A DNA stretch of 64,000 nt, taken from Polyangiaceae bacterium (GTDB lineage Bacteria > Myxococcota_A > Polyangia > Polyangiales > Polyangiaceae). The DNA is taken from contig JAKLKA010000009.1 in the NCBI GenBank assembly GCA_023150915.1, positions 1 through 64,000 on the forward strand. Direction: 5' to 3'. Below are positions 34,468 to 44,558 of the stretch, piece by piece. Position 1 is the stretch's first letter, and each line of letters opens with the position of its first letter. The notes beneath the pieces are model-generated. The model worked only from the letters and a program-made list of their open reading frames with translations. It searched no databases and was not told the origin of the DNA. Made by a program: the position numbers and the translations under genes.

Positions 34468-35156
34468 GACTGCCCGCCGCGCTCGCGATCTTGGCCGCGC
34501 CCTTTTCGGCGCGCGCCGAGCCCCCGGGTCCGCTGTTCCACCCCGACGGCCCGGGTGCGTATCGGCTTCGAGTGGCTGCAGGCGCGCTGGTCGACATCTT
34601 GCCGCGCCAGACCGTCGAGTCCGAGCTCCGGACCGTGCCGCAGGTGACCAGCGACGCGCGCTTCGGCCTGCCGCAGGGCTTCTCTGCCAGCGCGCGCCTC
34701 AGGGCCATCGTGCTCACCAATCAGCTCGAGCTGGGCGGCGGTTGGTCGCACCGCGTGGGGGACTTCTCGTTCGGCGTGACGGACCACTTCGGGGTCTGGT
34801 ACGGCATCGTCGAGCTCGAGGGCTTCGATACCACCGCCTGGGGCTACCTGAACCAACCCGGCGTGAGCGTGGGCGTGCCGATGGGTGACGTGCGGTTTTC
34901 GCTCGGCGTCGAGGGCATCATCATGCTGTCGCAGCACGTTCGGCTCGGCGACACGACCCACGTGAGCCGCCAGAACGTGAGCCTGGCGGGCGCACAGGCG
35001 ACGTTGATCGTCGAGAACTTCGTGGGGGAGCGCGGCGACGCGTACTACGGTATTGCCGCGATGTACGCGGCGCCGGACTATCAAGCCTGGATCGCGTTCT
35101 CGGATTCGCGTTCGCGCCTCTGGTACCCCAGGCTTCTGGCTGGCTATGCGTTTTGA
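34464..35156 (+). CDS. Small secreted beta-barrel-like protein
   Basis: 230 residues from GTG 34464, which overlaps the upstream stop by four bases; the signal peptide MRLPAALAILAAPFSARAEP follows. The rest alternates hydrophobic/polar residues in strands ending in aromatic residues and finishes with WYPRLLAGYAF, an outer-membrane-barrel style C-terminal Phe. No catalytic motif. Its gene product likely sits in the outer membrane as an 8- to 10-strand barrel. It belongs to a transcript with the serine hydrolase upstream and the phosphodiesterase downstream (11-base overlap). Confidence 0.75.
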   Translation: MRLPAALAILAAPFSARAEPPGPLFHPDGPGAYRLRVAAGALVDILPRQTVESELRTVPQVTSDARFGLPQGFSASARLRAIVLTNQLELGGGWSHRVGDFSFGVTDHFGVWYGIVELEGFDTTAWGYLNQPGVSVGVPMGDVRFSLGVEGIIMLSQHVRLGDTTHVSRQNVSLAGAQATLIVENFVGERGDAYYGIAAMYAAPDYQAWIAFSDSRSRLWYPRLLAGYAF

Positions 35157-36432
35157 ACGGGTGCTCGCTTCGGCTCTGGTCGTGCTCGCCGCGGGCGCGT
35201 CGTGCTCGTCCCGCGAGCAGGTCTTGCACCCCAAGTTCCCCGGCGGCGGCCTGTTGGCCCAGGCCACGCCCGTCGATCTGGCTGGGCTCGAGAAGCTCGA
35301 GGGGCTGTATTCGGTCCAGGCGGGCAGCGGTCACTTCGGCCCCGAAGTGGTGGTGCGCTCCACGCGCCGCGCGGTCTCGATCTTTGCTGCCAAGAACGCC
35401 AGCTATGCCGTGCTGGGGGCAGGTTGCCTCGACGGCGGACAACGGCTGGTGCTCGAGGGCTACTATCGCTACGCGGCCTCGGCGGATACGGGCCTGGTGC
35501 GGCTGTTCGTCGAGCCCGCCGCCCATGCGCGGGCGCTGTGTGGCGTCGGGCCGGCGCCCACCGACGGCTCGGAGCCCCGGCTGGCCGGCGACAGCGGCGA
35601 GGGCGAGGCGCTTCCCGATCAATCGCTGACCCTGGCGCGCGATCGCGCCCTCAGCCCCATCGCGGGCAAGTTCATGGTCGTCGGCCACCGTGGCGGCTGC
35701 CGAACCATCGACGACTGCGGCGCGTCCGAGAACAGCCTCGAGCTGATCCGCATGGCCGAGGGCCTGGGCGCCACCGCCATCGAGGTGGATGCCCAGCTCA
35801 CCCAAGACGGAGTGCCGGTGCTGTTCCACGACGAATACCTCTCGGCGCGGCTGGTCAACGGCAACTATTGCCGCGGCCGCGTGGTGGACCACACCTTCGC
35901 GCACCTGCGAGCGCTGTGCACCCTCGAGTTCGGCGAGCCCATCCCGACGGTGGACGACGCGCTGAAGGTCACGCTGGAAGAGACCGATCTCGAGGGCGTG
36001 TGGCTGGACGTGAAAGAGCCGTCTGCCGTCCAGCCCGCCCTCGATCTGGCTGCGAAGTACTCGAACATCGCCCAGGGGTCTGGTCGCAAGCTGCAGATCG
36101 CGGTGGGCCTGGGCACCCAAGAGGTGTTCGACGCTTTCCGCAAGGCCAGCCGCCCCCAGGGCCCGCACTGCGTGGTCGAGCTCGAGCCCGACGACGTGCG
36201 AAGCACGGGCTGTCACGTCTGGGCGCCGCGCTGGACCCGGGGCCCGAGCGCCAGCGACGTGAAGGCGCTTCGGGCCGAAGGCCACGCCGTCGTGTACTGG
36301 ACCATCGACGAGGTCGAGTACATCGACCTGTTCCTGAAAGAGGGGCGCCCGAACGGCATGCTGAGCAATCGGCCGGGCCTGCTCCAGCACCGCGTGCAGA
36401 GCTTTGCCGCCGAGCTGGGGCTCGAGCCATGA
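35146..36432 (+). CDS. Glycerophosphodiester phosphodiesterase lipoprotein
   Basis: 428 residues from ATG 35146. Signal with lipobox at AAGASC (Cys 20). An N-terminal domain of about 130 residues has no known match. The GDPD domain starts near residue 178 with all active-site residues: His181/Arg182 (VGHRGG), Glu195 (ASENSLEL), Glu213 and Asp215 (IEVDAQLTQDG), His228 and Asp229 (LFHDEYL). Later LDVKEP and YWTIDEVEY match the family. It would hydrolyse glycerophosphodiesters to glycerol-3-phosphate and an alcohol in the periplasm. The longer N-terminus is not typical of secreted GlpQ. Its stop overlaps the next start (ATGA). Confidence 0.92.
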   Translation: MRFERVLASALVVLAAGASCSSREQVLHPKFPGGGLLAQATPVDLAGLEKLEGLYSVQAGSGHFGPEVVVRSTRRAVSIFAAKNASYAVLGAGCLDGGQRLVLEGYYRYAASADTGLVRLFVEPAAHARALCGVGPAPTDGSEPRLAGDSGEGEALPDQSLTLARDRALSPIAGKFMVVGHRGGCRTIDDCGASENSLELIRMAEGLGATAIEVDAQLTQDGVPVLFHDEYLSARLVNGNYCRGRVVDHTFAHLRALCTLEFGEPIPTVDDALKVTLEETDLEGVWLDVKEPSAVQPALDLAAKYSNIAQGSGRKLQIAVGLGTQEVFDAFRKASRPQGPHCVVELEPDDVRSTGCHVWAPRWTRGPSASDVKALRAEGHAVVYWTIDEVEYIDLFLKEGRPNGMLSNRPGLLQHRVQSFAAELGLEP

Positions 36433-37016
36433 GGTGCGTCGCCGCCCTGCTCGTGCCGCTCGCGCTCGCGCCGCCGGCCTCGGCCGAGCCCGCGAAGAAG
36501 GCCCTCGAGGTCGGTGCCTTCGGCGGGCACTCGTGGATGCTTCGTGTGCACACCGAGAACGAAGAGCGCACCTGGCAGCGAAACGGCGGCGAAGCCTTCG
36601 CGGCCTACGCCGCGTATCGCTCGCCTTACTTCCTGGCGCCGTTCGTGGACGTCGGCTACTTCCCGCTCTTCGCGAGCCAAGAGACGCGAGAGGTCGGGCC
36701 ACCCTTCGGCACGCTGGGCTCGACCAACTCGCTGGTCACCTGGTCGTTCATGGCCGGCCCCGCCTTCGACGTCTGGCGTCTGAGGTTTCGCGCGGGGATG
36801 GGCGCATACTACTTGCGCGTGCGCTCGACCGTGCTGGGCCAGACGGTGACCCCCAGCGAGCTGGACGGCGGCTACCTGTTCGCGGTCAGTGGCTGGTTCT
36901 TGCGACAGGCGCGCGTGCGCGTGGGCGCCGAAGCCCGGCTTGGTCTGATCGTCGAGGCCGACACCCCGCTCTTCGCGCTGGGCGCCACCCTGGGCGGCGA
37001 CGCGCTGACCTGGTGA
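36429..37016 (+). CDS. Small secreted outer-membrane barrel-like protein
   Basis: 195 residues from ATG 36429, coupled to the phosphodiesterase by a 4-base overlap. Signal peptide MRCVAALLVPLALAPPASA. The mature part has alternating strands with Gly and aromatic girdle residues (AYAAYRSPYFLAPFVDVGYFP; MGAYYLRVRS) and ends GGDALTW, consistent with a small outer-membrane barrel. It is similar in design to the 34464 protein, but I cannot see strong sequence identity. Function unknown; last gene of a four-gene run. Stops one base from the convergent pgpA gene. Confidence 0.72.
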   Translation: MRCVAALLVPLALAPPASAEPAKKALEVGAFGGHSWMLRVHTENEERTWQRNGGEAFAAYAAYRSPYFLAPFVDVGYFPLFASQETREVGPPFGTLGSTNSLVTWSFMAGPAFDVWRLRFRAGMGAYYLRVRSTVLGQTVTPSELDGGYLFAVSGWFLRQARVRVGAEARLGLIVEADTPLFALGATLGGDALTW

Positions 37017-37017
37017 C

Positions 37018-37470
37018 TCAGCGGCTCAGCACTCGCGCCACCAGCCCCGCCAGCGCCCCCGCCAGAACGTCGTCCGCCATGATGCCGACGCCGGCCGGCT
37101 CGAGGTGCTGCACGCTGTCTACCGGCCCGGGCTTCCAGATGTCGAACAGGCGGAAGAGCGCGATTGCCAGCAGCTCGCCCTTGAGCCCGGTGCCGCGGGC
37201 GATCAAGAGCGCGAGCAGCACTCCGGCCACCTCGTCGACGACCACGCTCTGCGGATCGTCTTCGCCCAGCCGCTCGGCCTCGCGCTGCGCGGCCCAGGTG
37301 CCGGCTGCGGTGATCGCGGCCACCGCCACCGCATAGGGAATGGGCCCGAGCGCGCGCAGAGCGAGGTGCAGCGGCAGCGCGCCCAGCGTGCCGACCGTGC
37401 CCGGCGCCACGGGCGAGCGCCCGCAGCCGAACCAGGTGGCAAGGAGGCGAGCCGCTCGTGCCGAGTCCAT
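37018..37470 (-). CDS. pgpA: Phosphatidylglycerophosphatase A
   Basis: 150 residues. Membrane enzyme that removes the phosphate from phosphatidylglycerophosphate to give phosphatidylglycerol. The family pattern is obvious: TWFGCGRSPVAPGTVGTLGALPL at the N-terminus (with GS-P-APGT), QSVVVDEVAGVLLAL with the acidic DE, FRLFDIWKPGPV, and GIMADDVLAGALAGL at the C-terminus. Four hydrophobic segments are predicted. Length is normal. Divergent from the lipoprotein at 37592; an inverted repeat lies in that gap. Confidence 0.95.
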   Translation of the reverse strand: MDSARAARLLATWFGCGRSPVAPGTVGTLGALPLHLALRALGPIPYAVAVAAITAAGTWAAQREAERLGEDDPQSVVVDEVAGVLLALLIARGTGLKGELLAIALFRLFDIWKPGPVDSVQHLEPAGVGIMADDVLAGALAGLVARVLSR

Positions 37471-37495
37471 CGGCTCGACGATAGCCGAAAGCGGC

Positions 37496-37510
37496 TTGCC
37501 GGCGCGGCAA
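37496..37510. repeat. Inverted repeat in divergent intergenic region
   Basis: TTGCCG at 37496-37501 and CGGCAA at 37505-37510 form a perfect 6-bp palindromic pair around GCG, between the pgpA start and the lipoprotein at 37592. It could be a regulator-binding site or chance in GC-rich DNA. No -10/-35 pair was convincingly recognised. Confidence 0.25.
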
Positions 37511-37591
37511 ACCGATTGCGATCGGCCACTTCGCCGGGCGCCGGGTTTTCCGTTGTCGTCTCGACGCGACTCACCTTACGCTCCCGCCAGC

Positions 37592-39175
37592 ATGACCCGC
37601 ACCACCCTGCGCTTCGTCGCTCCCGTCATCCCGCTTGCGTTCTTCTGCGCCACCGCCTGCAACAAGGACAAACCCACGGGCGCCACCGGCGAGACCAAGG
37701 GCTCTGCGGCGCCCCTGGCGTCGGCGGCGCCCTCGCCGGCGGGCAGCGATGACCCGCGGGCGGTGGATCCGGGCGCGGTCTGCACCACCGGCGAGCGCAA
37801 GGTGCTGGCCAAGTGGGCGAACCGTCGCACGGGCATCACGCCGGTGCAGATGGGGGACACGCTGGCGCTGGGTGTTGCGGTGGGCAACAAGCCGCGCCTG
37901 GTGATGGTCGACAAGCAAGGCAAGGCCGAGATGACCAGCGTCTCGGTGGCCGAAGGCTCGGACCTTGCGACCGACATTCCGAAGAACGAGGGCAAGCGCG
38001 ACTTGCAGCGCGTGACCCCGTTCAAGACCGCGGACGGCAAGATGAGCGCATACGCCGACTACCGCGACAAGTACGAGAGCAAGCGCCGGCGCATTGCCTG
38101 TGAGCTGGCCGCCAACAAGCAGGTGGTGCTCGCGTTCGACGGCAAGCCGCTGCTCGACACCGAGAAGAAGAAGGAAGCGGCCAAGGACCCGCCGAAAGAG
38201 GCGACGCCCGCCCCGTCCGCAGGGCCGGCGGTTGCTGCGGCCCCCGCGCCGTCGGCCGGCGGCACGCCGGGGCGCCTGCGCATGCTGAGCCGGCCCGGGC
38301 TCTCGGCGCCGCCCAAGGTCGACGCCCCGGTGGCCGATGCGCCGAAGCCCGAGGCGGCCAAGGCCGACGCGGCCAAGCCCCAGGCGACCGACGAGAAGAA
38401 GAAGGCCCTGCGCGAGATCCGCGACTGCCGCACCTTCGTCGACAACGACGGCGACGTCTGGGGGCTGGGCAGCGAGCTGTACGGCGAGCCCCAGGCGGAC
38501 GATTCGGTGAAGTGGAGCATGCGCCTGTTCGTGCAGCCCAACGCTGCCGGCGGCTACTACATGCTGGACTCGATTGCTCTGCCGAAAGAGCCGAAAGAGC
38601 TGCACACCTGGGAGTCACCTTCGGCGGCCGAGCGCGCCGACGGCTCGGTCGCGCTGACCGCGCGCTACCGCGGCACGCTGGTCAGCTTCCTCTTGAACAA
38701 GGACCACAAGCCCACCGGCAAGGTGAAGAGCTATCGCGGCGGTTGGCCGGGCATGGTCGAATTCACGCCCGACGGCTCGAACCTGCTCTTGCTCACGTCG
38801 TACAAGGTGACGGGCGACAACCACGAGCTGCGGATCGGGCGTCTGGGCGAGGGGCTGCCCGCGAACCTGGACAAGCCGTCCATAGAGGGCGTGGACGCCT
38901 CGCTCTCGGAGCCCAGCCTGGCGATCAGCGGGGGCAAGCGCTGGCTCTTGGTCCACGCCGGCAAGCGTCGCGAGGCGCGCTTGGTGGTGATGCCGGTCGA
39001 CGAGAGCCTGAAGGCGACCGGCAAGTCGTACGACGTGGCCACCGGGGGCGGCGTGGCCGATTCACGTCTCTTCCCCCTGGACGGCGGCAAGGTCCTGGCA
39101 GTGTACATTCAAGCCTCGAAAGACGGCGGCGACGAGCTGGTGAGCCAGGTGCTCACCTGCGGCGTCAAGAGCTGA
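37592..39175 (+). CDS. Lipoprotein of unknown function with Pro/Ala linker and beta-propeller-like domain
   Basis: 527 residues from ATG 37592. Signal MTRTTLRFVAPVIPLAFFCATAC with the lipobox Cys at 23 and a Ser/Ala linker. The N-terminal half (about 60-195) and C-terminal half (about 285-527) read as beta-rich blades (WGLGSELYGEPQADDSVKWSMRLFV; NLLLLTSYKVTGDNHELRIGRL) separated by a Lys/Ala/Pro linker (about 195-275). No catalytic motif seen. The downstream CBS gene begins ten bases after its stop, so they are likely co-transcribed although the pairing of an envelope lipoprotein with a cytosolic CBS protein is odd. Confidence 0.8.
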   Translation: MTRTTLRFVAPVIPLAFFCATACNKDKPTGATGETKGSAAPLASAAPSPAGSDDPRAVDPGAVCTTGERKVLAKWANRRTGITPVQMGDTLALGVAVGNKPRLVMVDKQGKAEMTSVSVAEGSDLATDIPKNEGKRDLQRVTPFKTADGKMSAYADYRDKYESKRRRIACELAANKQVVLAFDGKPLLDTEKKKEAAKDPPKEATPAPSAGPAVAAAPAPSAGGTPGRLRMLSRPGLSAPPKVDAPVADAPKPEAAKADAAKPQATDEKKKALREIRDCRTFVDNDGDVWGLGSELYGEPQADDSVKWSMRLFVQPNAAGGYYMLDSIALPKEPKELHTWESPSAAERADGSVALTARYRGTLVSFLLNKDHKPTGKVKSYRGGWPGMVEFTPDGSNLLLLTSYKVTGDNHELRIGRLGEGLPANLDKPSIEGVDASLSEPSLAISGGKRWLLVHAGKRREARLVVMPVDESLKATGKSYDVATGGGVADSRLFPLDGGKVLAVYIQASKDGGDELVSQVLTCGVKS

Positions 39176-39185
39176 TGGGGGAACC

Positions 39186-39598
39186 TTGACCCACCGCCGC
39201 GTTCCCCAGCTGAAGGACGTGATGACGCCCTTCCCCCACTTCGCGGACGCTGGGCAGAGCGTCTCGGCCGCCCGCGAGCAGATGACTGCCCACGGCGTGC
39301 GTCACCTGCCGGTGAAAGACGGAGGCGAGCTCACGGGGATCGTGTCGGAGCGCGACCTCGCCGTCGCCGTGAGCTCGTCGATCGACCTGCCGCTGCGAGC
39401 GCTGTGCGACAAGGACCTGTACGTCGTCGATCTGCACACGCGTCTCGACCAAGTCGTCCTCGAAATGGCCAAGCGCCGCGTTGGCTCGGCGCTGGTGGTG
39501 CGGGACGGGCGCCTGGCGGGCATTCTCACCGCCACCGACGTCTGCCGGCTGTATGGCGAGCTCTTGACCCAGCTCGCGCCGCCGGTCGACGAACCGGC

Positions 39599-39602
<4 letters not shown>
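39186..39602 (+). CDS. CBS-pair domain protein
   Basis: 138 residues from TTG 39186, chosen for the upstream gggggaacc and because the protein then starts with a proper CBS fold. Two CBS modules: DVMTPFPHFADAGQSVSAAREQMTAHGVRHLPVKDGGELTGIVSERDL (first) and DLYVVDLHTRLDQVV to GSALVVRDGRLAGILTATDVCR (second). Such stand-alone pairs bind adenine nucleotides and act as energy or ligand sensors. No effector domain is fused. Its TAG overlaps the TAA of the convergent ABC-F gene. Confidence 0.9.
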
Positions 39603-41512
<1,910 letters not shown>

Positions 41513-41632
41513 GGCGGCGCAGGCTAGCAGCGGAGCCGATTCGCTGCGGGAAATCGCCCGCGGGTTGCCCGTGTGTCGGTCCCGAGGCAGGCTCCCCCCC
41601 AAGCGTCGCTGTCCGGCGCGAGGAGCGAGCGC

Positions 41633-43534
41633 ATGGTTCGTTATCGTTGGCTTACCTCCAGTGTGATCGGTTTGGGCCTCGTTGCCTGTGGCAGCGACAG
41701 TGGGGGAGGCGGCGGGTCGGGTCCGCCAGACATCATCGACGTCGTGGCCGACACCAGCCGCGACGGTCTGGTGAACGCGGACGACCCGAAGGACCAAGAA
41801 CGCGAGAACGAGTGGGACGCCACCGTCGGCGCGTCGTTCATCGCCAACCTGGATGACGACGACAAAGACGGCAAGCGCGACTGCGAGGACGAGATCGTCA
41901 ACGGCCCCGCCGACCTCGCCGACCTGGCCGTGTTCAAGGTGAGCCCCTGGCCCACGGCGCCCCAAGACGCCGAGGGCGTGGTCATCATCGACCCCGAGGC
42001 GGCCGAGAGCGTCCGCATCTGGCGCGACAACCCGGACGGCACCCAGGCGCTGGTGCTGGGCAGCAAGGGGCCGTGCACGTCTGCCGCCGATTGCCAGTAC
42101 CTGCTCGAGTACCGCTTCGCTCAGGCGGAAGTGCTCACCGGCGTCACCTTCCGGATCGAAGGGCGTCGCTTCAAGGGCATGCCCCTGTCGAGCCTGATCC
42201 CGCAGGACGACGGAAAAAAGTTCCTATGGTCCGGGTTCGTCGACGTGGCCTTCATGGTCGCCAAGAAGGGCACCGGCGAGCGCTACGCGACCACGGATGT
42301 CCCCGACGGGTTCGATCGGGTGAAGCTGCGGGTCGCTCCGTGGCTGATGCTCGGCAGCTTGGGGCGGCACGACACGCTCTATTCGTCTGGGTTCTACTCG
42401 CCGCTGGTCGAGGGCAACACCGCCGCGGCCCAGGCCGCGAAGGTCGCGTATAGCCCGTATTCGCCCGATCCATCGGACTTCGGCGGCTGGTCGGACATCT
42501 GGACCGAGGACTTCTTCCAGACCGGGTGGACCGGGTTCCCCGGCCCGAACGGCACCGTCCAGGGCATGCGCATCTTCAACCCTCGCCCCTGGGGTCGCCC
42601 GCCGTCGCAGAATCCAACGCCCGAGCAGGTGAAGGATTATCACCCCACGCGCTGGATCTGGGGCAACCCCGAGAAGGGGCGCCCCGCCGCGGCGCTGGGC
42701 CCGGACCAGGGCGCGGCCGAGTTCTACAACCCCGAGAACTTCCAGACCGGGAACACCCAGGACTCTCACGGTAACCACGACCTGGTCCCGCCCCACAAGG
42801 ACTACAAGATGGGGCGCATCCTCCACGGCAACAAGGTGATGCAGAACACGCAGGACTTCTACACGGCTCAAGGCGTGCAGGGTCCGCCGATCGTGCTCGA
42901 CACCACCTGGCTCGCGGTCGAGCACGTGGACGAGTTCTTCCACTTCGTACCGGCCAAGACCCCCCTCGGCTGGAAGCTCTTGGTCGCGTCGCCCGCGCTG
43001 ATGACCAAGATGCTCCAAGATCTGAAGGCCAAGGGTCAGGGGTCCGGCACCCTGCACCAGGGCCGTGGCGGCAACTTCCAGAAGACCGTCGACGAAGCCC
43101 TGGCCGACACCAAGCTGATGCAGTGGAGCGAAGCGGCCGACGTGAAGATCCAAGGCCACATCGATCAGATGAAGATGGAGACCGGGCTCACGGATGCCGA
43201 CATCATCGAGATCCCGACCTGGTTCGAAGATCTGGGCGTCAACGAGAAGGTGGCCTGGAACCCCGGGATGGTGAACATGCGCATGCTGGGCAGCGTGGCC
43301 AGCATCGCCAAGCCCTTCGGGCCCGACGTGGGTGGCAAAGACCCGTTCGAAGAGGACATCTTCGCGCGACTCGGTGGGCCCTCGAGCCAGCTGGGCTCGG
43401 ACGGTCAGGGGCTGAAGGTCTTCTTCACCGACGACTGGTCGTATCACGACTCACTTGGTGAGGTGCACTGCGCGACCAACGAGAGCGCACCGGCGCCGTT
43501 CGCGGCTGGCTTCTGGTGGGAGACTGCAAAATGA
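41633..43534 (+). CDS. Lipoprotein peptidyl-arginine deiminase (PAD family)
   Basis: 633 residues from ATG 41633, after AGGAG. Signal MVRYRWLTSSVIGLGLVAC (Cys 19). The protein follows the vertebrate PAD middle and catalytic domains: an acidic, Ca2+-site-like stretch (DTSRDGLVNADD; NLDDDDKDGKRDCEDE, residues 40-87), KLRVAPWLML (about 231-240), IWTEDFF with Asp293 in the place of PAD4 Asp350, WLAVEHVDEFFHFVP with His431 and Asp433 (PAD4 His471/Asp473), GMVNMRMLG, KPFGPDVGG, and GEVHCATN with nucleophile Cys613 (PAD4 Cys645). All four catalytic residues are intact. It should convert protein arginine to citrulline outside the cytosol. Overlaps the HEAT-like gene start (ATGA). Confidence 0.93.
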   Translation: MVRYRWLTSSVIGLGLVACGSDSGGGGGSGPPDIIDVVADTSRDGLVNADDPKDQERENEWDATVGASFIANLDDDDKDGKRDCEDEIVNGPADLADLAVFKVSPWPTAPQDAEGVVIIDPEAAESVRIWRDNPDGTQALVLGSKGPCTSAADCQYLLEYRFAQAEVLTGVTFRIEGRRFKGMPLSSLIPQDDGKKFLWSGFVDVAFMVAKKGTGERYATTDVPDGFDRVKLRVAPWLMLGSLGRHDTLYSSGFYSPLVEGNTAAAQAAKVAYSPYSPDPSDFGGWSDIWTEDFFQTGWTGFPGPNGTVQGMRIFNPRPWGRPPSQNPTPEQVKDYHPTRWIWGNPEKGRPAAALGPDQGAAEFYNPENFQTGNTQDSHGNHDLVPPHKDYKMGRILHGNKVMQNTQDFYTAQGVQGPPIVLDTTWLAVEHVDEFFHFVPAKTPLGWKLLVASPALMTKMLQDLKAKGQGSGTLHQGRGGNFQKTVDEALADTKLMQWSEAADVKIQGHIDQMKMETGLTDADIIEIPTWFEDLGVNEKVAWNPGMVNMRMLGSVASIAKPFGPDVGGKDPFEEDIFARLGGPSSQLGSDGQGLKVFFTDDWSYHDSLGEVHCATNESAPAPFAAGFWWETAK

Positions 43535-44463
43535 AAGCACTGACCCGTCTGCTTGGTATCGGTTTGTTCCTGCTGGCGCCCTCGGCGCTGGCCGACGGCA
43601 TCAGCGTTGGCCCGTCGGCGTTGCCGAACGAGGCACGCGCCAAGCTCGAGAACGACATCGCCGCTGCCAAGGCCGCTCAGCCCAAGCTGTTCGCCGCCGT
43701 GAAGAACGTGAAGGGGCACCGCCCCGAGCACTATGGCAAAAACCGCAACCCCTTCCCCACGGCCGCCCGTGAGCTGCGCGGGCTCGGCCCGGCCGCGCTC
43801 TTGCCCATGCTCGAGGCGCTGGCCTTCCAGGCGCCTGATCGCGGCAAGCTCACCGACGCCGAGTGGGATGCGCTGGCCATCGGAATGCTCGAGGCCGTGG
43901 GCGTGATCAAAGACGCGCGCTCGGGCGCCGTGGTGGGCGCGATCTTCGAAGCCAGCGCGCTCCGCCCCGGCGTGCGCCTGGCGGCGGCGCGGGCGGCGGG
44001 CCGGCTGGGCGGTGACGCCGAGCTCGCCTTGCTCACCAGCCACGCCAAGAGCGGCGACCCGCTCGAGCTTCACGCCATCCACGGCCTGGGCGAGATGATG
44101 CGCCTCGACGCGGCCAAGCACGTGGCGCAGATCCTGGGCAGCACCAAAGATGCCCAGGTGGCCGAGGCGGCGGCCACCGCCCTCGGCACGCTGGGCTCGA
44201 GCTGGGCGTGGAAGTCGCTGGGCCCGAAGGCCCAGGCGACCGGGCTCGAGGTCCGCAAGGTGTGTGCGAACGCGCTGGCCCCCCGGGCCGTGCGCGGCAA
44301 AGCTGCGCTGCGCACCGCCGCGTCCGAAGCCCTGCTGATGGTCGACCACCCCGAGACCCTGGACCTGCTCCGTGCCCAGCGCTCGGTCAGCGGGACCGAC
44401 GCGCGGGTCGTGGACGGGCTGGTTGTCCGGGTCGAGCGGAAGCGCCAGCGCGCCCCGAAGTGA
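43531..44463 (+). CDS. Secreted HEAT-repeat-like protein coupled to PAD
   Basis: 310 residues from ATG 43531, coupled to the PAD gene by a 4-base overlap. Signal peptide MKALTRLLGIGLFLLAPSALA. The rest is helical: repeated pairs of helices such as ARELRGLGPAALLPMLEAL, RLAAARAAGRLGGDAELALL, AEAAATALGTLG suggest HEAT/PBS-type alpha-solenoid repeats (about 70-270). It ends with basic residues. Such solenoids mediate protein binding; the coupling suggests it works with the PAD, as adaptor or substrate-presenting partner. No direct proof. Confidence 0.8.
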   Translation: MKALTRLLGIGLFLLAPSALADGISVGPSALPNEARAKLENDIAAAKAAQPKLFAAVKNVKGHRPEHYGKNRNPFPTAARELRGLGPAALLPMLEALAFQAPDRGKLTDAEWDALAIGMLEAVGVIKDARSGAVVGAIFEASALRPGVRLAAARAAGRLGGDAELALLTSHAKSGDPLELHAIHGLGEMMRLDAAKHVAQILGSTKDAQVAEAAATALGTLGSSWAWKSLGPKAQATGLEVRKVCANALAPRAVRGKAALRTAASEALLMVDHPETLDLLRAQRSVSGTDARVVDGLVVRVERKRQRAPK

Positions 44464-44475
44464 CCCGGCTTTTTT
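44427..44475 (+). terminator. Probable Rho-independent terminator
   Basis: CCGGGTC (44427-44433) and GACCCGG (44462-44468) pair perfectly over seven bases with a 28-base loop, followed by CTTTTTT (44469-44475). The left arm lies in the end of the HEAT-like gene and the stop codon is in the loop/stem region. It would end the PAD operon. A T-run is rare in this GC-rich sequence, which supports it; the long loop lowers confidence. Confidence 0.5.
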
Positions 44476-44558
44476 GACAGCTCCCACGCCGCCGCCGTAT
44501 CCGTCTCAGGTTGGAACGGTGGCTTTCGATGCGCTCGGCCTCCGGAGGGGGACCATAA

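Noticed and set aside
41513-41965. Upstream extension of the ABC-F frame
   Set aside because: It crosses the PAD promoter and coding start antisense; homology begins at GTG 41512.
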